A DNA stretch of 64,000 nt. It comes from Isoetes taiwanensis. Taxonomy: Eukaryota > Streptophyta > Lycopodiopsida > Isoetales > Isoetaceae. The translations under genes and the position numbers were made by a program. The notes below the pieces were generated by a model that saw only the letters and a program-made list of their open reading frames with translations, did not search any database and was not told the DNA's origin. The stretch lies in contig JAJEKV010000044.1 of the NCBI GenBank assembly GCA_021234155.1, forward strand, positions 12,544,123 through 12,608,122, written 5' to 3'. Below, one piece after another: positions 25,018-35,849 of the stretch; position 1 is the first letter of the stretch; the number at the start of each line of letters is the position of its first letter.

Positions 25018-25395
25018 TCAGAACATAAACTCTAATAAAAATAGGTTGCACGGAAAAGGCCAAGTCCGAACGTCGACCAGAAACCACAAAAAGAAAATAT
25101 GCACTGGGAACCCGATGATCAAGAGCCAAAATCCGAAGCAAGAGCCAAAAAATAAATAAATGCAGGAACCGTCTCTGGTGGCCGAATCTGCAGTGGCACA
25201 AAAATAAACTCTAGGATTGACACTTTGCAGCCAATTTGTGGTAGCCCAAACTATAGAGCCAGAGTCTGTGCAGTCGATTCTTGTGGCAGCCACAAGCAAA
25301 CGGCATCCTATTACACCTGCGCGTGCGTGAAGAAACCGCCCGATCCAAAGGAATTTTTTTTTTTTTAAAATATCAACGGCTAAGATTTTGCGCAC
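25018..25395 (-). CDS. Unrecognised 125-codon frame near the 5' end of Helitron 1
   Basis: The frame opens just inside the 5' terminus and ends in an aromatic-rich hydrophobic stretch (FGFWLLIIGFPVHIFFLWFL), which could be one membrane segment or chance. No family was recognised. Confidence 0.15.
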   Translation of the reverse strand: MRKILAVDILKKKKFLWIGRFLHARAGVIGCRLLVAATRIDCTDSGSIVWATTNWLQSVNPRVYFCATADSATRDGSCIYLFFGSCFGFWLLIIGFPVHIFFLWFLVDVRTWPFPCNLFLLEFMF

Positions 25396-26728
25396 AGATT
25401 ATCCCAAAACTCCTTTATTACTATATATAGATATAGATATAGATGATGTAAATGATATATTAAGCATCTAGACTTTCTCATTTATCGAATAACATTTCTA
25501 TCTCCAAATGTTTTGTATTTGAGGAGATCATGTTTCACCAACTCCATTGTAATGGGAAAATAGGAGTTGGTAGTAAATTCTGTGTTTGTTTAGGTGTTGT
25601 TTACTACAATTTCTTTCTCCTCTCACGTACCTTCCAACTTAAAAGCAATCAAGAATACATATCACACGAGATCCACTTTTAGACATTTAACAGCAACCAA
25701 ATACTTTAGCCCGTCAACTTGCCCGCTTGAGGAACTTCTTTTAGAAAAATTTCACACCTATAATTTATAATGATGCACTTCTTGCTTAACAACATATCAA
25801 CTTCAAATGCTTAGCAAAGTAAGTACCAATGTCTATGATGTTTCAAAGATCATTAAGCACTTGCAATGTGTTTTTATTATAAGCTATTTTGATAAGATCC
25901 CAATGAAAGTGTAGTAATGCTAAATACTTTTTCCAGCAATATATAATACTCATATAACTATAGTACCATGTAATCCTCCCTAAGACCCTTTTTAAACCCA
26001 TTGATGTTGCTAAGGATATGGTTGGAGCATTTGGAGCATTATATTATGGCGTATTTGATGTAAAATGGCATGTTTGATGTTAACCCGACATATAAGATGA
26101 CTGCCATTAAAACGAATGGAGAATTAATAAAGCATAGCCTAATGTTGGTAGTCCCATCTTTGAGGATTCAATTTACAAGCATTTATATATACAAGAAACT
26201 TATCGCGACGGCCAAGGCTGCCGCGAACGTTTCTCTTCCCCAACTCGTTTATACATGCTAGAACATGATTTAGGGTTTCATTTCCATTAGGTTTTCGTTC
26301 AGGAGGGACGGCAGAAGTTCCGCTGAGCAAGAAACCGATATGGCGATGATCAGAGAAGATAACATGTTTTACATAGTAATCTAATGAAATGCACTATCAA
26401 ATTTTTGAATGCAGCAAAAGACAGGATTAGGATATGGCATTTTTAATCATATGTAGAGGCAAAGCCGCAGAGGCCGCTCAATACTGCAGACAAGGCTACC
26501 ATTGCAAAAGTGGGTTTAAAAAAAAGTTATTATTGTGCTTGTTGCGAACGTAAATGCTAGAAAGTGGTACATGTATAATGTTGCTGAATATTCTAGCCAA
26601 GTGTGTTATTTTGTTATCCCAAAATGTATTGCATTTGGACTATAAAAATTGCTTTCGAACTTGTGCAGGCAACTTGCGTTGGCTTGTTGTCTCAAAATGC
26701 ATTTGTTTGGGACTATAAAATTACTTGT

Positions 26729-26780
26729 AGGGATTTGAACCCCAGTCTCAAGGCCCATAAACTGTTTCCTTACCATACAC
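26729..26780 (-). repeat. tRNA-like (possible SINE head) remnant
   Basis: The minus strand has GGTTCAAATCC (26741-26731), a good pol III B box, with TGGTAAGG (26775-26768) about 30 nt upstream as a weak A box. No full cloverleaf forms. It could be a SINE head or chance. Confidence 0.35.
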
Positions 26781-27069
26781 ACTAGTATTTATTTAACATA
26801 TAAAATCTTAGCCTTTACTTAAAATCAGAATCAAGAAAGTTGGCTGATAACAGGTGCTTGTAACAACCCAATATCTTGTGCTTATGATCGCAATTAGGGA
26901 CGGGCTCCTTAGCGGCTGACCTAAAGGACTTAAGATTCTGGGCATTTCTCTCAAATAAGTGGTCCCGGTGGCTTAGAACTTGTAAAGGCATAGATGATTC
27001 AGCATCAAGAGGTCCATTCCGGTCCTAGCCTCATGTAGCAGTGCCTCCAAAAGCTTGGATTCTCCTCGC

Positions 27070-27147
27070 CAATAACATTGATAGAGGAAGATCTCGACGA
27101 TGCTATTCAATAACATTGATAGAAGAAGATATCGACGATGATATTCA
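27070..27147 (+). repeat. 38-bp tandem duplication
   Basis: CAATAACATTGATAGA followed by GAAGAT.TCGACGATG.TATT occurs at 27070 and again at 27108 with few changes. Confidence 0.75.
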
Positions 27148-28586
27148 AAGACAAAGCACAATCAGGTTGTATTTAGCCTAATGCTTACTTTGCATATATA
27201 TTGTCTAAATTTCATTTCCATCTGTGGAAGTAGTATCATTCTTGTACCTGGAGGATTATCACTTATAAATATTCTTGTTCTTGGTCTAGCATACGAAATT
27301 GTTAGTGTGATCCCTTTGTTTTTTTGCTTAGTCTTTTGTAGCAGAATGAAATGGACATTATTCTCTTGTTGGGTCGCCAAATTCATTATTGTAGCATGTT
27401 AAGACCCCTGCAGATTCTTGATATCATATCACTCTGGTTGCCATTCAGTTCTGTGGCAGGGGTTATATGTTGCATACTATGTTACTGAAGATAATTACTC
27501 AATTCTATTATGATATGCACCGACAATTTTTAGACAGGAGCCTCATAATTCTACTATGCAGCTTGATCTCTTGGGCATTATGGTCTTTAAAATGCAGCTT
27601 CATTTTATCTTGCATCTTTATTCTATCCTACTCGTGATTTTGATAGCTTTTGGCCAGCATATTCATGAGTTCTATCCAGCTGGTTTACATGAGTTCCAAT
27701 TGGCTTATGCTGATTGCATGGGTTAATCCCTTTATGATGTTTTTCTTATTATTCAAGCATAGCCATATTATTTAATTATTTGTCAGTTTTCTTTTTTGCT
27801 TTGGCTTATACCTTGGAGCCTAGTACTGTTACTCTTATTCTAAAATTTGTTCCTTATCTTTTTCGTATCAATCAGTTATAGCAAAGAATGGAAGGTAATG
27901 ATCGAATGGAGAATTTTTGCTTGTTCTAGGAAAGCTGGAAGATCTATTCTTCATTCCCTTGCAATTTTAGACCTCAAAGGAGTGGTAAATACTGTAGAAA
28001 ATACCTGCATAAGCTTTTTAAAATGTATTTTTGTTTAGTTTATGCATAACAATTGGGGTCAAAGCAAGCTGCATTAAGTGTAGGGATGAAGAAAAACATG
28101 GTATGAATTCTAAAAGAAGTTGCACCAGTGTTTCTTGCCGTTTTTTTTCTTATTTTCCTTTCTCATTTCGTAGCATTGTTGCCTTTCTATGCAGCATCCC
28201 TAAATTCTGACTGGCAGTTGATTGGAATGCAGAAAAGAGTGAGCCACAGTGACAACAGGTTTGTTGGGTGCTTTAATTATTTTATGTTATTCTTACGATT
28301 TGTGCAACTTGATTTGGTGAAAATGTGTATTTGGTACATTCTTGCACTGAAAATCTCTCTGTGTCATATACAGAATTACAACAAGATCCTCTTACATGCG
28401 AAAATGAGTATACGCATATTGGAGATCAACAAGGTAACCATAATTAGTTAAAGATTGGTCTTGTTAATTCTCTTTTCTAGCAAAGTTATAAGCGATTGAA
28501 AAATTGATTCTTCTGTAGACTGAAAAAATGATTCTTTTATACACATCAGTTGTTGGTGGCTTACTTGATTGCTATTTATATATCTA

Positions 28587-30692
28587 CTAGTAAGGTGCCC
28601 AGCGTTGCTGGGCATTAGTTGGAAATTTTACATCTTGTAACGGGCCATGGCAATAGATTTTTTCAAAATGGCCGATGGAACAACAACAATGGCGGTTGAA
28701 TATTCAAAGAAGAAATGTTAGAATAGAATCTTGGAAAAAAACCTACATGTGGATCAAATATATATTTTCTTGTATTGTATATGACTTATGTTTGGCTCTA
28801 TTGTACAAACCAAGCAAATCTATATGACTCTAATTTTGGCCACATGGTCAGTGAAAAAATGATGGCACTGCCATTGTAGTTTGCCAACGTGAATGCCAAC
28901 GTGCTGTAATCCTGTGCGGTATAGCCTCGTGTCACTGCCGGTTATTAAGAAACCCCTGTCTCTGTGGAGTTGGGCCATCCTTTTATTAGCTTCTGATCTG
29001 AATAAATGCAGCATAATCTGAGCACTACTCTATGTCACATGAAATTAAAATCAATTCATGTTGACAAACTTTGCTGTTGGGTTTCATAGGTATATCTGGC
29101 ATTAGGTGCAAAATCATGAAGAAGGAAAGAAAAAGAAATGCTTTCTATTGATTTTCAAACTGTATTAACATTTAATCATTAAACGTCTAGTTTGAATAAT
29201 GACAATCAAAAGAATCCATATGGCATGAACACAAATAACTCAGAGAAATAGCTATAGACTGAAGATCATCAACAAACAACTGACCGAAGAAGTATTTTCT
29301 ATGATTGCACTCTTGTTATGAGAAAATCAATGGAAAGTGTAAGTGCAATAGTATATAACCAACAAAACAAATGAGCTAACGCAAGAGAATGTAGTAAAGG
29401 AAGACCATTATGTTCAAGCCAGTAGAGGTAGTTCAGCCAATGCAGATTCAATATTTTCCCTTGGATATTCGAGATCTACTTTACTTTACGTTTAATTCCT
29501 TCAGTTCGTGCAAATTGTAGGGCACCTACAAACATTGCATACTTGGTTAACAACAATAACACAATATGCTTTATCCTGTAAAGCTTACCTTGGAAACATT
29601 CATTCTGTGGTATAGAAAGGGCTTCCATGAGTCCAAGGTTATAAATATGGGAAACCAGAAGGGCCATGCCATGGTATCTCAACCCTCCTACAGTACCAAA
29701 AGGATTATCTCAGTCTGCAGAAAGAAATTGAACAAAAGCCTAACTATGTTTATAAGAAAATGCTTAAACCTGCATGAATAGGATCTGGTATAAAATTGTG
29801 GCCCAGGGTATGCATCTTAAGGAGAGGAGTCAATCCTGCTGTATCTGCATAATCATAGGCATATATTCCTTTTGTCAAGGATGGGCATGCAGCAGGCTCA
29901 ACAGCCCTGATGATTGGATTCATTTTGCTCAGATTTCATGGAATGAACAAATTCAAGAACACATAGCCAGATTAAATGATGCATGGCTGCAGTCAAACCT
30001 GCCATAGCCAGGGCTCTCTGTTCAAACCTGCAGCCTTCTTAGGGTAACGAAAATCATTGCCCTTTTGGAAGAAGAAACCTCCTGTTCCACATACACAATG
30101 GAAAACCCCTTAGCATGCCCTGGCTGTGCATGCCTTGAACCGATGCTATAGAAGTTCGTCTGATCAATTTGTAGCTCCTTAGAATCGACATGACCTCATG
30201 TAATATTGCTCCAACAGGAATATATTCGTAAGAGATACCAACACAAAGAAATGAAAGAGCTTGGAGCTTCTGGCTTTAAAAAGGAAACTTCTCGTCCTGC
30301 CATAGCCGTGGAGCTTTCTTTGAAGGAAGAATGATCCCATCTCCTCTCCTCTAGTTTCTTCAAATCGCCAATATCATTCTCTTTTCCACTTGTTTCAACG
30401 CTACCAATGTGCTACATCGCCTTTGCGTGATTAAGGCACCGAAAACTCTGGTCGGCCATGAAAACACGATGGGCAAGGGCAGGGAACGAATAATGAAGAT
30501 GGCTATGGCAACAATGATGAGTGATGAGGAGGAGGAAAAGTGGCGGTGCATCGAATCGGGTTTGGGCTTACGCCATAGCCGACCATCCAAAACAGCAAAG
30601 GGCTAAAAAATCAACTTTCTAAACTAAATCGAGCAGCCAATTTTAGGGTTTTCGTTGGCGACATACTTACCCAATAACATTATAATATAGGA
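28587..30692 (-). mobile_element. Helitron-like element 2 (inside CACTA)
   Basis: The minus-strand 3' end is clear: the same GCCCAGC-loop-GCTGGGC hairpin as element 1 at 28597-28613, then CTAG at 28590-28587 and host T. The 5' end is proposed at 30692, where the minus strand reads TCCTATATTATAATGTTATT with a host A before it. It resembles but does not match element 1. No Rep/helicase was recognised. A 76-codon minus frame (30590-30360) lies just inside the 5' end. Confidence 0.6.
28597..28613 (-). terminator. Helitron 2 3'-terminal hairpin
   Basis: A 7-bp stem with a 3-nt GTT loop, identical in sequence to the hairpin of Helitron 1, with a 6-nt spacer to CTAG. Confidence 0.75.
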
Positions 30693-30703
30693 TTTGAATA
30701 ACT

Positions 30704-30743
30704 GGAGATGATGGTTTAACCAAGGTTCGATTCCTTGAGCTCC
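30704..30743 (+). other. tRNA-like remnant: perfect T-arm with partial acceptor stem
   Basis: CAAGG-TTCGATT-CCTTG (30721-30737) is a perfect 5-bp T-stem with a 7-nt T-loop including the B box GGTTCGATTCC. AGCTCC follows and can pair partly with GGAG at 30704. D and anticodon arms are absent. It lies 12 bases outside the proposed Helitron 2 5' end. Confidence 0.4.
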
Positions 30744-30819
30744 TTTCATTTATTTGCAAAGACGGAAAAATACCAATTTTTATGTAACGGCAATATTTTC
30801 AATAAAATGACCAATATTC

Positions 30820-31050
30820 TAACTATTGCATTGACTAATAAACCGACTAATACAATGACTAATATAATGATTAAGCGGCTAACTATCCGACTAATGAAAT
30901 GATGAATGGTGTGACTATTTAAATGACTAATTCTCGACTATTCAACCGACTATTCCTCGACTATGTTCGACTAATCATCTCGACGATTATTCCGACGTTA
31001 ATTGCCGATAAAACTCGTCGATATATATTCGCAGAATAAGGCCCAGGCAG
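30820..31050 (-). repeat. CACTA subterminal repeat array, right
   Basis: About 15 copies of CGACTAAT/TGACTAAT/CGACTATT-type units at 10-15 base spacing mirror the left array. The right array favours CGACT over TGACT, which suggests divergence after amplification. Confidence 0.78.
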
Positions 31051-31085
31051 TTGTCTATTTTATAAAGGCTCTCGGCGATTATTTC

Positions 31086-31113
31086 GACGTTTAACCATCA
31101 TTCTCTTGTAGTG
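31086..31113 (-). repeat. CACTA terminal inverted repeat, right
   Basis: The minus strand begins CACTACAAGAGAATGA and ends TAAACGTC, pairing with the left terminus at 25 of 28 positions. AGA follows at 31114-31116. Confidence 0.88.
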
Positions 31114-31576
31114 AGAGAGTAATTACGCATCATCCAATCCCCATTGCCTTTCTATTTTACGTGATACCTATATCAAAAAATAGACGTGATCTTATGAGGA
31201 AACCCGCCATCGAACGACGGCAACTTCCTTCCGAATATAGGCGCCCCAAAATTCGTTCCACTTTTCCCATACCGGTGGGAAGAAAAACAATCTTGCGGGC
31301 ATCCTTTGGCACGGTTTGCTCTTTCCGTACCGGCTTGTGCATCCCTTTTTCTTCTTTGATCTAGTGCCCTTGGTCTTATCCTCAGATTATGGTTTGGCGA
31401 TTGTCCTTTCTAGTAATTTGAATTCGGCACTCTTAGATTGCCCTTGTCCGGTCGGCATTGGTTTTCCATATTCGATCCATTGGTTACGGCGTCGCAATCG
31501 CTTCTCCACATCACGGACCGCAAAATATGGGCCGTTAGATAAAAAAAAATAGACAGCCGTGAAAGTAACAAATATA

Positions 31577-31592
31577 AAACGCCAGCGTTTTT
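31577..31592. repeat. Short palindrome in gene A intron
   Basis: AAAACGCCAGCGTTTT is an inverted repeat apart from its two central bases. It shares the GCGCC/GGCGC-type core of the larger fold-backs nearby. Confidence 0.6.
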
Positions 31593-31601
31593 TAACCACG
31601 G

Positions 31602-31667
31602 TTTACAAGAACGCACCGCGACATTTCTTCATGACGAAGAATTCGTGCTGACGCGCTTTCTTGTAAA
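31602..31667. repeat. Fold-back 1 in gene A intron
   Basis: TTTACAAGAA at the left pairs with TTCTTGTAAA at the right across a GC-rich imperfect stem. The tip holds TTCTTC/GAAGAA. It looks like a diverged tandem copy of the next fold-back. Confidence 0.6.
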
Positions 31668-31707
31668 TCCGCCAACACAAATAACAACATAAACCACGCC
31701 ATTTTTT

Positions 31708-31800
31708 AATCACGATTTACAAAAACGCCACCGCGCGATCTCTTCATGTATGCTATATGAAGAAATCGCGCCAGCGCCGCTTCTTTGTAAATACGTGATT
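31708..31800. repeat. Fold-back 2 in gene A intron, about 93 nt
   Basis: AATCACG-ATTTACAAA pairs with TTTGTAAATACGTGATT, then GC-rich arms around GCGCC/GGCGC, and the tip is TCTTCAT...ATGAAGA. The arms are about 40 nt with few mismatches. It may be a MITE remnant, a small-RNA precursor or a module-specific binding site; the sequence alone does not decide. Confidence 0.65.
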
Positions 31801-33800
31801 AGCTTAAAACGCACTCGGGCGCCATTTGGAACACTATGTGTGGGAAAATAAAATACCTTTTGTATAGGAATGTCTTTCCCATGTCATTCAAGAGCGCTGA
31901 TTTCGCTAATTCGGCCGGGCCGTTGTTGAGCCACCGAGGAACCGGCAATTCTCGACCGAATACAAAATTTATAGAATAACCGATTTCCGTTTTTGTGCTT
32001 GATCGATCAAAACCTTCGCCTTCCAATCGAATGCTGGCCATCTATTATCATGAAGTGAATATTGAGGTTGCCAATTAAATCTTCAAGTTTATTCCATATC
32101 AACACCTTCTTCTTCATATCAAAAGGCACCACATCCGGCCGGGCATTGGCACAATCCCCCGGTTTTCTATCATGTTTGTTGACTATTTCCATTGCGTGCT
32201 GCTTGTCGTATCTTCTGCTGACAAACATAGCCTTCATGGACCTAAAAAGCACGGTCGACATGGATAGGATGCGTGAAGTTAAGCCCCAAGGGATACTTGT
32301 CAGCATATTTCTTGAGTTTGCTCATGGCCTCTAACCGTCTCGGGCCTTGTCGTCATCACTAGTCATATCTGTAATGCCTAGAACGCCCGGGGTGTTTCCT
32401 CGGCTCTAGAACTTGCATCTTCCTTCTCTTTTTAAAGCTTGTAGGTACGAGACTAACTAGCCGACGGCCTTGTAATTGATTGCTCTTCTCACGGTTGAGA
32501 GACCTTCACATATTTTTTTGGTGTCAATGGATCACCACCGACCAGCCCAAATTTGAAGAGGTTATCTGCGGCCTCATCCGTTCTTAGGCGATCTCTTTAA
32601 AGGAACCGCACTGGAGCAGCTTTTAACTTCTTCAATACTTTTTATTTTTTCGACCGCTTCAAGTAATACGGAACAGTATGAATTGTCCTCATTCTTCGCA
32701 TGTGATCAGAATACCTTGTTTCTTCATTTGATCTCGTTTCCTTAACTCTAGACATGAAAATCGACTGCTCTTTCCGCTAGTCTTGAAGATCTCCACATAC
32801 CATTTGAGCCCTACGGTAGATCTTCTTCGACATGGAGGCTCTACCGAGCCTTCATTATTCCGGTCGTTCGTCAATGGTCAACGTGCCAAATCACCGAATC
32901 GATACATCTTCCTCCGTTCTTGGTTTTTTAAATGCGGATGTCCTGGACTCGCAAGGCAGGCTTTGCTTTTCTTTTCACATTTTAGAAGATCCCGAAAAGT
33001 TACAATCATGTGGTGAGTAATGAAATCACGCCGAGCGCGTTTTGATAAGGAAAAGTAGTAGAGACAACAAAAAACAATCATATCAGAGACGCTCTACATT
33101 ATAAATCGCGCCGAGCACATTTTTAAGAGGGGCCCTACAGACGCTCTATATTATAAGAGACATACTAGGCTACAAAAAAGACTTGTCAAAAGAACTGGAG
33201 AATCTGAGAACAAAAACACAGAGTAAGGTGAGAAGATTATAAAAAAAACACATAAAAAGGTAGTAAAAGCAGTAGAAATGACACAGAAACAATATAAAAA
33301 GTAGAAAATACACAGAGACACGCATACACAGAAAATATACAGGTAGAAAAACATCCTAAAAACCTAACAAAAAAGGGACACGAAATCAATTACAAAACAA
33401 AAACGGATCAATTACGAGGGCTTTGTTGGATTTGTGCTTTGGCTTGTTCGCAGACCTCCGTGCTTGGGATTTGTGCTTTGGGCTGTCGTCGCCCACCTCT
33501 ACCAGCGCTTCTGGCCGCCGCCGATCCTCTAGACGCCATAGAACTGCAAGTGCGGATAATATGAGACTGGGGTTTTGGTTTTAACTTATATGTATCGCGT
33601 TCATAATCTAGGCCGTCGATTTACAAACCGTAAATTCAAATTGCGTCCTTTTAAATTTATACCGCCTTTAATTAACCGTCCCGCTCATTTACAAATTTAA
33701 ATTGTGTTTTTCTTTTTAGTGCAATTTCAAGATAACAATTAATTATTAATTTCAAGAAACGATATGTGGCAATCTACTACCACCTAATCGGCCACCTACT

Positions 33801-33872
33801 ATCGAGGCCCAAGAACAATCGACCATCGAGGCCCAAGAACAATTGACTATCGAGGCCCAAGATCCGTCTACA
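33801..33872 (+). repeat. 24-bp tandem repeat, three copies
   Basis: ATCGAGGCCCAAGAACAATC plus 4 bases begins at 33801, 33825 and 33849; the third copy diverges after GCCCAAGA. Directly downstream, CTTCAATCCCATTCGAT is also doubled (33877-33920). Confidence 0.8.
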
Positions 33873-35113
33873 ATGCCTTCAATCCCATTCGATCGAGTCG
33901 CCTTCAATCCCATTCGATGTCTCGCTGAACTATGGTGAGTGTGATTCCATTCGAATGCATTCTCTTGTTCTCTATTTTTCGCCCCTCTATTTTTCCAATG
34001 CATTCGGTTCTTTATCGAGTGTCGGAGAAGAATGCTATCTTTTAACAAAGAAACTTGAAGCCCGAGTAGGCTTATGTAAAATCGAAGATCTGAATCCAAG
34101 TTCTATGTGTCATGGTGTTCCTCTTGGAAACAGTTTACAGAAGATTTCCATTATAAACCTGCAATTATGAAGATGAGGCTCTTCCAAGAAGACATCCGGT
34201 GCATATACAGATTGGTGAAAGCGTGGGCACATTTGTAGCATGGGCAAAAGAACGTCGAAAAAGGTATTTATATTACGATATTCAAAAAAAAAAAAAAAAA
34301 AGAATATATCATAATATCTGGCATTGATGTTGTGAATTTTGTATTCTTTGATGCTCTTTTCTTGATCATATCAACCCCATGAAACTACACATTAATGAAA
34401 ATATGTAGTTTCTTGGGGTTGGTCATATTGGCTGGAGGGCATCAAAGGATTCAATGTTTTCGACATTGCATATAAAAAAACATAATAAACTAATGACATA
34501 AAAGTATAGTGCAAAATTGCTTTCAGCGCGAGTTTGTATTCATATTCCAAAAAGTGTATGTACATTTCTTCTTTCTGCAAAAGCGGCCAGCGCCGAATTC
34601 TTTCTATCTCTACAATATGTCACATAGGCCCACTTCATCGGCCCAATACCGCCAAAAGTCCCACGAACCACTCACGATATGACGGGATCCTCATCTTCCC
34701 GCGAATGTCAAGTCTCCAAACCCAGTGTTGTATCGATCCTTGATACTATAAATCAAATCCTCGTGACTTATTTGTTGGCATGAGCCTTACTAAGAGCATG
34801 AGGAGCCGCGATATGTCCAGAGATGCGATGGAAGTGTTTCCATGGCCCCCGATCTGAGATCGTCTAATGGATTCTCCAACTCTCTTTGAACGTTTTGAAC
34901 AAGCACAATCAAGTAATATCTTTGCGGGGTCCACAGTTGATGGTCGCCCGTGGGAAGTGTATTTGAACTAGAACCGGCCCGATTGTATTTGAACTAGGAG
35001 CAGCCCGGTGTATATGCATAAGGAAAATCCATGGCACTAGAGCGAGAGAAATTAAGTAATTAGCAAATGATATATTACTCTCCCCATAAAACGATTACGA
35101 ACATACATAATTC

Positions 35114-35236
35114 AAAAGCGGCCAGCGGCGTTTTTTTCTCTTTTTTCACAGATCTATTTCACTTTCTACCGGGCGCGATTTGTATAGAACCGTATGAAAT
35201 AGAAAAGCCAAACTAAAAACGCTACCGGGCGCTTTT
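35114..35236. repeat. Fold-back 3 upstream of gene A
   Basis: AAAAGCGGCCAGCGGCGTTTTT (about 35114-35135) pairs imperfectly with TAAAAACGCTACCGGGCGC plus TTTT (35214-35236). Inside, CTATTTCA pairs with TGAAATAG. The GC-rich core resembles that of the fold-backs at 31577-31800. Confidence 0.55.
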
Positions 35237-35404
35237 GATTAACCTAGTGGAAAATCGGAACCCAAAATCGCCATTCTAACATATTATTCTAACAGAATGC
35301 ATAATGCGTAATGCATAATGCGAATTCAAAATATGAAGCCAATGTGAATATGAAGGCGGTAGAATAGGATAGAATAGAATGAAGGCGATAGAGCGAGATA
35401 TATA

Positions 35405-35570
35405 ATAATAATACATCTTGTTTAGTTCATTGTTTTAGTTCATTATTTAGAGCAGATAGAGCAAGATCATAGAGCAAGATCATAGTTCATTATTTAGTTC
35501 ATTGTTTTGGTTCATTATTTAGAGCAGATAGAGCAAGATCATACAGCAAGATCATAGAGCAAGATCAAAA
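35405..35570 (+). repeat. Short interspersed tandem repeats (GATAGAGCAAGATCATA, TTAGTTCATT)
   Basis: AGAGCAAGATCATA and TAGTTCATTATTTAGAGC recur five and four times respectively in alternating order over about 165 bases, giving a compound repeat with a long-range unit of about 85 bases. Confidence 0.7.
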
Positions 35571-35849
35571 TAGCAATAGAACATGTTTATAAGCAATAGA
35601 GGGTATTTATAAACAATAGATCTATATATGAAGGTGCTAGGGCAATATATGATTGATGCATCTAAAAGTCTAAGCCAGTAAGCACTCCCCTTGATTAATC
35701 CTGAAGCTCTTATAACAGATAAAAAGAACGGATAAAAGCAAGATAGAAACGTAACTTTCAAATACTAGAATAAAAACAAGAATAAGATAACAGACTTTAA
35801 GTAAAGAACATGAAATACTAACCTCTGAATACAGACTTCAATATGAGAA

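Larger units (their letters stand above)
19818..25443 (-). mobile_element. Helitron-like element 1 (inside CACTA)
   Basis: On the minus strand the element starts TCTATATCTATATCTATA (25443 downward) with AGTAATAAAGGAGTTTTGGG just inside, a sequence form typical of plant Helitron 5' ends. It ends with a 7-bp GC-rich hairpin (GCCCAGC, 3-nt loop, GCTGGGC at 19829-19845) followed by CTAG at 19821-19818. The host bases are A before TC and T after CTAG, as expected for Helitrons. There are no inverted repeats and no target duplication. No Rep/helicase sequence was recognised, so it is non-autonomous; minus-strand frames at 25018-25395 and 24680-24961 may be captured gene pieces. The 5' end could be a few bases off. 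Confidence 0.72.
25444..28586. other. CACTA body between the two Helitrons, no gene recognised
   Basis: This 3.1 kb is what remains of the CACTA interior once the Helitrons are set aside. No TnpA, TnpD or other transposase motif was seen on either strand. It holds a tRNA-like promoter remnant (26729-26780) and a 38-bp tandem duplication (27070-27147). Confidence 0.4.
19379..31113. mobile_element. CACTA (En/Spm-type) DNA transposon, 11,735 bp, non-autonomous, carrying two Helitrons
   Basis: The left end begins CACTACAAGAGAATGA and the right end is the reverse complement of the same 16 bases. The inverted repeat extends to 28 bases with three mismatches (both arms end in TAAACGTC). A 3-bp AGA duplication flanks it. 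Each end is followed by an array of short GACTAAT-type subterminal repeats, the presumed transposase-binding sites. No transposase exon was found inside, so the element is non-autonomous or deleted. Two Helitron-like insertions fill most of it (19818-25443 and 28587-30692). It sits in a coding exon of gene A: the minus-strand sense sequences on its two sides join in one frame if the element and one AGA are left out. Confidence 0.88.
31117..33539 (-). pseudogene. Gene A, 5' portion: decayed ParB-like gene
   Basis: The minus strand has a plausible first exon from an ATG at 33539-33537 (MASRGSAAARSAGRGGRRQP, disordered and basic) to a GT donor near 33417. Downstream coding traces are VGLKWYVEIFKTSGKS (about 32800), DEAADNLFKFGLVGGDPLTP (about 32560), KKYADKYPLG and HPIHVDRAF (about 32300), RRYDKQHAMEIVNKHDRKPG (about 32200) and IHFMIIDGQHSI (about 32050), which after a frameshift continues AKVLI. 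DGQHSI..A is the signature of the ParB-like nuclease N-terminal fold. QWIEYGKPMPTGQG follows near 31480. The frame stops at the CACTA element and resumes beyond it at 19378. Stops and frameshifts are numerous. ParB-like assignment is from motif shape only. Confidence 0.5.

Noticed and set aside
32062-32334. 90-codon plus-strand frame opposite gene A
   Set aside because: It is the complement of the gene A coding trace, whose motif order and sense are better on the minus strand.
33151-33354. 67-codon Cys/Phe/Leu-rich minus frame
   Set aside because: It comes from an AC/GT-rich low-complexity stretch; no link to the flanking gene A exons.
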